Shown piece after piece: positions 5,820-10,085 of a stretch of DNA of 10,085 nt. Both the position numbers and the translations under genes were made by a program. The DNA is taken from assembly GCA_016212735.1 (NCBI GenBank), contig JACRDZ010000292.1, positions 1 to 10,085 on the forward strand, given 5' to 3'. Source of the stretch: Candidatus Firestoneibacteriota bacterium. Lineage in GTDB: Bacteria; JACRDZ01. The stretch's first letter is position 1, and each line of letters starts with the position of its first letter. The notes under the pieces are model-generated. The model saw only the letters and a list, made by a program, of their open reading frames with translations, searched no databases and was not told the DNA's origin.

Positions 5820-8231
5820 ATGGACAATAAGATAAATAGAATTTATTCAAGTATATTTCTTCTTTCTTTTACTACTCTGGTTTATGAGATATTACTTATA
5901 AGAATTCTTTCTGTTTTGATGTATTACAGCTTTGTTTCACTTATTATTTCTCTGTCACTTTTTGGAATTGGGATCGGAGCATTGCTTGTATATCTTATAC
6001 CTGAAAGATTTCCCAAAGAGAATATCTCCGTGTATTTTACTATTTTTGCCGGTTCTTTACTTATCCCTTTTATACTGCTTAATCTGGTTGAATTATATCC
6101 TGTATATTTTTCAAGCACTTTAAGCATATTTCATCCGCCGCAGCTAAAACCGTTTCAAACCAGTTTCTATACATCTGGTCTAAATTGGGAGAGTTATGTT
6201 TTTCTTACAGTGTTTTTTCTATTAATTTCTATCCCTTTTGTATTTACAGGAATAACTGCCAGTCTTTTTATTTCATCCTTTAATAAAAAAATAAGCAAAC
6301 TTTATTTTTTTGATCTTATAGGTGCAAGCTGCGGAAGTTTTATGGTAATCCCTTTTTTAAGTTTGCTAGGAGCACCCGCTTCAATTTTACTAAATTCTAT
6401 TCTGGCTTTTTCAGGAGTTTTTATTATTTCAAAAGAATTTATTAAAATGCTGCTCAACCGTATATCCCTGCTTTTTATAATTTTAATATTATTTATTACG
6501 ATGTTATTATCTTTATTATATCAGATTCCAAAAATAAATTTTGTTCGTGGATATTATGAACCCGGAATACTTTATACGAAATGGAACGCAATATCACGTG
6601 TCGTTGTCTATTCAGGTATGATACAAATGTTTCCGAACAGGATAAGTAAAACATATCGTGGAAATATCCCATCACAGCTTGGAATGGCAATAAATGATAC
6701 AGGATATACAGTAATGGTGAGGTTTGATGGAGATATAGAAAAAGTAAAATATGTGAAATATCTTATCAATTCATTGGTATATTCCATTTATGAAAATAGA
6801 AATAAAAATGTTCTTCTGATTGGTCCTGGGGGAGGGGAGGAAATTCTCGGTGCGTATTCTTATCAGCCTGTAAATATTACAGCAGTTGAAATGAATCCAA
6901 CAGTTGTGGAAACAGTAAATGAGCGTTTTAAAAATTTTACAGGTGCTCCTTATAATCTGCCGAATGTCAGGACAATAGTTGAAAATGCGCGCAGTTATAT
7001 AAGATATTCTTCCAGTAAATTTGATATCATTTCTGCTTCATTAGTTTATGAATGGTTCGAACCTGCAGCAGGAGCTTTTTCATTAAGTGAAAGTAATCTC
7101 TATACTCTGGAAGGTTTTATAGATTATTTCAATCATCTGACCAGAGATGGAGTCTTAAATATCTGTCGTTTTACGGACAGGCGTTCTCTGCGTTTTACAG
7201 CTATGGCAATAGAAGCTTTGAAAAAAATTGGAGTAAAAAATCCAGAAGAACACATATTTATTGCCAATTCTTATGGTTTAGGTGATTTTATTTTTAAAAA
7301 GACTCCATTTACACAGGAAGAGTTGAAATTACTTAAAGAAAGAGCAAGAAATCTTGATTTTGGAATTTTGTATTCACCTGACATAAATATAATAAATAAA
7401 TTTTCACAATTAATAAAAACAGAAAGCATGGAAGAATATTATAAAAACAGTGAATATAATTTGTCTCCTGCTACAGATGATATGCCATTTTTTAATTTCC
7501 TGATTAAACCTTCAACGTTTTTTTCAACAGCTTTGTGGCTCAAATCATCTGATTTTGAAGACCGGGCAATATATGTTTTAAAAGAAATATTTTTACTAAC
7601 GTTTATAATGACAGGATTACTTTTTGTCCTGCCATTTTTATTTTCATCAAATTACAAAAAGAACGATTCAATATTAAATACAGCATTAATACTTATGTAT
7701 TTCGGTTGTATAGGATTTGGATTCATGCTTATAGAAATATCTTTTATGCGAAAATTTAATTTGATAGTCACTCATCCAACACTATCTATTTCTTTAATTC
7801 TCTTTTCCATGCTTTTAAGCGGAGCATTGGGCAGCTTAACAACTAATAAAATACCAGTTCTATCTGGTCTTAAAAATTTTAGAATAATACTTTTTATTCT
7901 TAATATAGTTATTTTAATATATATCTTTTTTATGGACTCATGGCTTGGTGCAATACAAAATACAAATCTAATATATCGTTATTTAGAAGGTGTAATAATT
8001 ATTTTCCCGTTGAGTTTTTTAATGGGTATGCCTATGCCATTAGGGATAAAGATGCTTGGAGACGACAAATCTTTTCTTTTACCCTGGGTCTTTAGTATAA
8101 ATGCTGCAGCAAGTGTTATGGGTTCTGTGTCTGCTTTTATAATTGCTCTAAATTTTGGATTTAATGTTACGCTATATACAGCATTAAGTGCATATTTATT
8201 AGCGCTGTTGACTATTTTTAGTGTACGGTAA
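5820..8231 (+). CDS. Polytopic membrane protein with spermidine-synthase-like SAM-binding domain
   Basis: 803 aa in three parts. Residues 1-235 hold about six or seven hydrophobic membrane segments (near 10-30, 38-60, 70-92, 124-150, 160-180, 182-205, 213-236). Residues about 240-560 form a soluble domain of the spermidine/spermine synthase family: VLLIGPGGGEEIL at 331-343 (SAM-binding glycine loop), acidic E357 in AVEMNP ending the next strand, FDIISASL at 401-408, a GAFSLSESNLYTLEGF segment at 418-433, and a conserved ATDDMPFFNF end at 551-560. Residues 583-800 hold about six more membrane segments. True SpeE enzymes have an Asp after the glycine loop (GGGDG) and D-S-x-D after the FD strand; here these read GGGEE and ASLVYE, so polyamine synthesis is doubtful. 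Similar membrane-fused proteins are usually annotated as spermidine synthase-like with unknown substrate. It is probably monocistronic: the cyclophilin downstream has its own promoter. The domain architecture is firm, the reaction unknown. Confidence 0.8.
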   Translation: MDNKINRIYSSIFLLSFTTLVYEILLIRILSVLMYYSFVSLIISLSLFGIGIGALLVYLIPERFPKENISVYFTIFAGSLLIPFILLNLVELYPVYFSSTLSIFHPPQLKPFQTSFYTSGLNWESYVFLTVFFLLISIPFVFTGITASLFISSFNKKISKLYFFDLIGASCGSFMVIPFLSLLGAPASILLNSILAFSGVFIISKEFIKMLLNRISLLFIILILFITMLLSLLYQIPKINFVRGYYEPGILYTKWNAISRVVVYSGMIQMFPNRISKTYRGNIPSQLGMAINDTGYTVMVRFDGDIEKVKYVKYLINSLVYSIYENRNKNVLLIGPGGGEEILGAYSYQPVNITAVEMNPTVVETVNERFKNFTGAPYNLPNVRTIVENARSYIRYSSSKFDIISASLVYEWFEPAAGAFSLSESNLYTLEGFIDYFNHLTRDGVLNICRFTDRRSLRFTAMAIEALKKIGVKNPEEHIFIANSYGLGDFIFKKTPFTQEELKLLKERARNLDFGILYSPDINIINKFSQLIKTESMEEYYKNSEYNLSPATDDMPFFNFLIKPSTFFSTALWLKSSDFEDRAIYVLKEIFLLTFIMTGLLFVLPFLFSSNYKKNDSILNTALILMYFGCIGFGFMLIEISFMRKFNLIVTHPTLSISLILFSMLLSGALGSLTTNKIPVLSGLKNFRIILFILNIVILIYIFFMDSWLGAIQNTNLIYRYLEGVIIIFPLSFLMGMPMPLGIKMLGDDKSFLLPWVFSINAAASVMGSVSAFIIALNFGFNVTLYTALSAYLLALLTIFSVR

Positions 8232-8241
8232 AAAATCTATC

Positions 8242-8270
8242 TTGACATATTTTTACATAAATAATATATT
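8242..8270 (+). promoter_or_regulatory. Sigma70-like promoter for the cyclophilin gene
   Basis: Perfect TTGACA (8242-8247), a 17-bp spacer and TATATT (8265-8270), again followed by GTAAAG. The start site would be near 8277, about 35 nt before the ATG at 8312. Confidence 0.7.
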
Positions 8271-8311
8271 GTAAAGTTAATAAACCTAGAAACAAAAAAA
8301 GGAGATTTAAA

Positions 8312-8851
8312 ATGAAAATGGCTTTAATTAGTTTTGCTTTTGTATTATTTGGCAGTATAGTTTCTACAAATGTTTCAGCAGCAGATAAAATAGTTGTATT
8401 GGAAACAACTCAGGGTAAAATAGAAATAAAACTTATGCCTGATATTGCACCAAAAGCATGTGAAAATTTTACTAAACTGATTGAAAAGGGATACTATAAT
8501 GGTTTGATATTTCATAGAGTTATTAAGCAGTTTATGATTCAGGGAGGAGATCCAACAGGTACAGGACGAGGGGGGAACTCTATATGGAATAAACCATTTG
8601 AAGATGAGGTAACACCTAAAGTTAAATTCAATGAACCAGGGATTTTAGCAATGGCAAATGCAGGTCCGAATACAAACGGCAGTCAGTTTTTTATTACTAC
8701 TGTAGAAACACCATGGCTGGATATGCACCATACAATATTTGGTAAAGTTACTTCTGGTTATGATATTGTTCAAAAAATTGAAAGTACAAAAGTCGATTCA
8801 TCTGACAGACCTGTTATTACTCAAAAAATCATAAAAGCATATTTGAAATAA
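8312..8851 (+). CDS. Exported cyclophilin-type peptidyl-prolyl isomerase
   Basis: 179 aa. Residues 1-23 are a Sec signal peptide (hydrophobic core, VSA before AD), so the enzyme acts outside the cytoplasm. There it would catalyse cis/trans isomerisation of X-Pro bonds during folding of exported proteins. The remaining 156 residues form one compact cyclophilin domain. Key residues are visible: FHR at 67-69 with catalytic R69, FMIQGGDPTGTGRGG at 74-88, MANAGPNTNGSQFFIT at 114-129 and WLDMHHTIFGKV at 135-146, with W135 and H140 matching the human cyclophilin A Trp121 and His126 positions. AAAGGAG lies 8 nt before the chosen ATG; the second ATG two codons later has a longer spacing. It has its own promoter in the 80-bp gap after the upstream gene, and the stop is 48 bp from the convergent cytochrome fusion gene with no clear terminator between. 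No key residue is missing. Confidence 0.93.
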   Translation: MKMALISFAFVLFGSIVSTNVSAADKIVVLETTQGKIEIKLMPDIAPKACENFTKLIEKGYYNGLIFHRVIKQFMIQGGDPTGTGRGGNSIWNKPFEDEVTPKVKFNEPGILAMANAGPNTNGSQFFITTVETPWLDMHHTIFGKVTSGYDIVQKIESTKVDSSDRPVITQKIIKAYLK

Positions 8852-8899
8852 TAATGAGAACAGGTACATGTTTGTAATAAGAAAAAATCTGTCTTTACC

Positions 8900-9517
8900 T
8901 TACCTGATGCCTGCTTCCCATATACCATGTTTATTGCATTCAATTCGTGCAACAATATGTTCTCCTCCAAATATTTTAGTTTTAAATTCAATAATGGGTT
9001 TACTACTTGGAGTAAGTGTAATTTTCTGTACTAACTGGTAATTCACATAAACTTCAATATATTTTATATAATGGTCTTTTTCCATTGGATGAAGAGTTTC
9101 CCCTACTTGAACAGAAATCGTAACATCTCCTTTATCCAGATTATCCCAATTAATATTTACTACGGGACTATGTTTTTTCTCTTCTTCACTGGGATTTGTG
9201 TAATCTTTTACTCTATTAATAATATTTTCAACCTGAGTTTCTATTAAGTAATTAGCAATAATATTAGCTTCTTCTTCTATAATATGTTTTGGATTTTTTA
9301 GTTGCATTTTATTTACAGTATTTTTCCATTCCAGAGCGGTTTTTTTTATTGAAGTAGCGCGTGTGAATGTATGACAGTAATTGCATTTTTGTTCAAATAA
9401 TTTTTTTGGCGTTATTTTATTTTCATCTTCTACGTTTTCTTGTGAATTAACTTGTATTGATATAAAAAGTAAAAACATAAAAGAAATCATAACATATAAA
9501 TTAAATTTTTTTATCAT
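8900..9517 (-). CDS. Exported cytochrome c-superoxide reductase fusion
   Basis: 205 aa. Residues 1-25 are a Sec signal peptide. A mono-heme c domain follows: CNYCH at 45-49 binds heme covalently with H49 as axial ligand, and M71 in the EWKNTVNKM helix is the likely second ligand; EEEANIIANYLIE (81-93) is the usual C-terminal helix. After a linker (about 95-113), residues 114-205 match the superoxide reductase domain of neelaredoxin/desulfoferrodoxin: KKHSP at 114-118 (ligand H116, conserved Lys at 115), LHPMEKDHYIKYI at 142-154 (H143, H149) and ECNKHGIW at 193-200 (C194, H197). All four His and the Cys of the square-pyramidal iron site are present. The family reduces superoxide to peroxide without making oxygen, usually in the cytoplasm with rubredoxin as donor. 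Here heme c would be the built-in donor outside the cytoplasm (inference). AGGAGG lies 7 nt before this ATG, so I prefer it to an upstream in-frame ATG at 9556, which would precede the hydrophobic core by 13 more residues. It is transcribed from its own promoter, divergent from the PEP synthase-like gene. Confidence 0.85.
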   Translation of the reverse strand: MIKKFNLYVMISFMFLLFISIQVNSQENVEDENKITPKKLFEQKCNYCHTFTRATSIKKTALEWKNTVNKMQLKNPKHIIEEEANIIANYLIETQVENIINRVKDYTNPSEEEKKHSPVVNINWDNLDKGDVTISVQVGETLHPMEKDHYIKYIEVYVNYQLVQKITLTPSSKPIIEFKTKIFGGEHIVARIECNKHGIWEAGIR

Positions 9518-9524
9518 AAAATTT

Positions 9525-9530
9525 CCTCCT
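9525..9530 (-). promoter_or_regulatory. Ribosome binding site that sets the cytochrome-superoxide reductase start
   Basis: Perfect AGGAGG on the minus strand, 7 nt before the ATG at 9517. It excludes the longer in-frame start at 9556, which also coincides with the -10 box of the promoter. Confidence 0.8.
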
Positions 9531-9554
9531 ATACCTAATAGCAAATAGATTAGC

Positions 9555-9583
9555 ATATTATGTTGTTTTAATCAAGTTGACAA
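9555..9583 (-). promoter_or_regulatory. Sigma70-like promoter for the cytochrome-superoxide reductase gene
   Basis: On the minus strand TTGTCA (9583-9578), a 17-bp spacer and TAATAT (9560-9555). Transcription would start near 9548, about 30 nt before the start codon at 9517. Confidence 0.65.
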
Positions 9584-9608
9584 AAAGGTTGTTTTGAAAA
9601 AAGTTTTT

Positions 9609-9631
9609 GTATAAATTTTTTAGTATAAATT
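9609..9631. repeat. Two direct copies of GTATAAATT between divergent promoters
   Basis: Perfect 9-bp copies at 9609-9617 and 9623-9631, 14 bp apart, just upstream of the rightward -35 box at 9636. In such AT-rich DNA this may be chance; it could be a regulator site for one or both divergent genes. Confidence 0.35.
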
Positions 9632-9635
9632 ACAC

Positions 9636-9664
9636 TTGACAATCATTTCCCCTAACAATATACT
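9636..9664 (+). promoter_or_regulatory. Sigma70-like promoter for the PEP synthase-like gene
   Basis: Perfect TTGACA (9636-9641), a 17-bp spacer and TATACT (9659-9664). The start site would be near 9671, giving an untranslated leader of about 135 nt, longer than for the other genes here. No riboswitch fold is recognised in it. Confidence 0.65.
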
Positions 9665-9805
9665 TTGATATAAATAATATAATTCAGTATAGCTATAATT
9701 TCGCTTCTTTGAAGTTTTTACCGACTAATGCAATGTAATATCCAACTTTAAGAGTTATTTTTTTGTTAAATTCACAATTTAGTCTTATTAGGAGATAATT
9801 TAAAT

Positions 9806-10085
9806 ATGAATTTTGAAAGATATAAAAGATATATAAGTGAGATTGAAGCTATTGATCTTTCTTCTATTTCAGAAACAGGAGGAAAGGGATCTGCTCTTGG
9901 TGAATTGCAGAAATATCTACCTAATATTAAAGTCCCACGTGGTTTTATTATAACAACGAAAGCATATTTGGAATTTTTAAATATAAATGGACTTAGTAAA
10001 AAAATTCAAAAATTGTATTCTGAAATAAAAAAAGACGATATTATTTCACTTCAATATAAGTCTCAAATAATCCAGGAAACTATCG
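9806..10085 (+). CDS. PEP synthase / pyruvate phosphate dikinase-like enzyme, N-terminus (cut by window end)
   Basis: The first 93 codons of a gene that runs off the window. They match the start of the ATP-grasp nucleotide-binding domain of the PEP synthase/PPDK family: ETGGKGSALGELQKYLP at 23-39, with the Lys of GGKG expected to bind ATP, then VPRGFIITTKAYLEFL at 43-58. The family makes phosphoenolpyruvate from pyruvate and ATP through a phosphohistidine carrier domain that would lie further downstream. AGGAG lies 11 nt before the ATG. The N-terminus alone cannot separate PEP synthase from PPDK or from other family members such as rifampicin phosphotransferase; the form beginning about 20 residues before GGKG, with LGEL after it, fits PEP synthase or a relative best. 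It is divergent from the cytochrome-superoxide reductase gene. Confidence 0.75.
   Translation, partial: MNFERYKRYISEIEAIDLSSISETGGKGSALGELQKYLPNIKVPRGFIITTKAYLEFLNINGLSKKIQKLYSEIKKDDIISLQYKSQIIQETI

Noticed and set aside
4791..6690. Short open frames at 4791-5003 (+), 5924-6127 (-), 5932-6123 (+) and 6496-6690 (-)
   Set aside because: All lie inside the lipid kinase, psd or membrane protein genes in other frames, with composition unlike real proteins.
8852..8899. Possible bidirectional terminator between the convergent cyclophilin and cytochrome fusion genes
   Set aside because: Only a short ACATGT palindrome is present, without a GC-rich stem or T tract on either strand.
8900..9517. Reading the C-terminal half of the cytochrome fusion as a SoxZ- or SoxY-like sulfur carrier
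   Set aside because: It has no SoxY-type C-terminal carrier cysteine motif, whereas the HSP, HPM-x3-HYI and CNKHG motifs in order are specific to superoxide reductase.

Overview
The window is visibly AT-rich bacterial DNA with short intergenic gaps, strong Shine-Dalgarno sites at several genes and sigma70-like promoters (TTGACA-type -35, 17-18 bp spacer, A/T-rich -10). Several products carry signal peptides: a phospholipase A2-like protein, a cyclophilin and a c-type cytochrome fusion. Heme c attachment implies an energised membrane with an outside compartment. Superoxide reductase chemistry and a PEP synthase/PPDK-like enzyme suggest an anaerobe or microaerophile. I cannot place the lineage; an uncultivated candidate phylum is a guess.

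Layout. 1-1128 (+) is the 3' end of a large fibronectin-type-III repeat protein. It converges with 1153-1737 (-), an exported phospholipase A2-like protein. 1933-2741 (-) holds a HEAT-like gene broken by one clear and one probable single-base frameshift, both in T runs. 2780-3512 (-) is an overlapping MNT nucleotidyltransferase/HEPN pair, probably a toxin-antitoxin module, with its own promoter and a tandem 9-bp repeat above it. 3718-5589 (-) is a lipid operon: phosphatidylserine decarboxylase, overlapping by ATGA with a diacylglycerol-kinase-family lipid kinase, followed by the C-terminal third of an MGDG-synthase/MurG-like glycosyltransferase that begins right at the kinase stop codon.

5820-8231 (+) is a large polytopic membrane protein with a central spermidine-synthase-like Rossmann domain that appears to lack the aminopropyltransferase acidic residues. 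8312-8851 (+) is an exported cyclophilin with its own promoter. 8900-9517 (-) is the most striking gene: an exported mono-heme cytochrome c domain fused to a superoxide reductase (neelaredoxin-type) domain with all five iron ligands visible. Divergent from it, 9806-10085 (+) is the N-terminus of a PEP synthase/PPDK-like enzyme that runs off the window.

Working together: psd and the lipid kinase act on phospholipid and diacylglycerol pools, and the broken glycosyltransferase would have drawn on the same diacylglycerol. The cytochrome-superoxide reductase fusion looks like a self-contained system outside the cytoplasm, in which heme c would feed electrons to the superoxide-reducing iron site in place of rubredoxin. 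Other genes look independent, with separate promoters.
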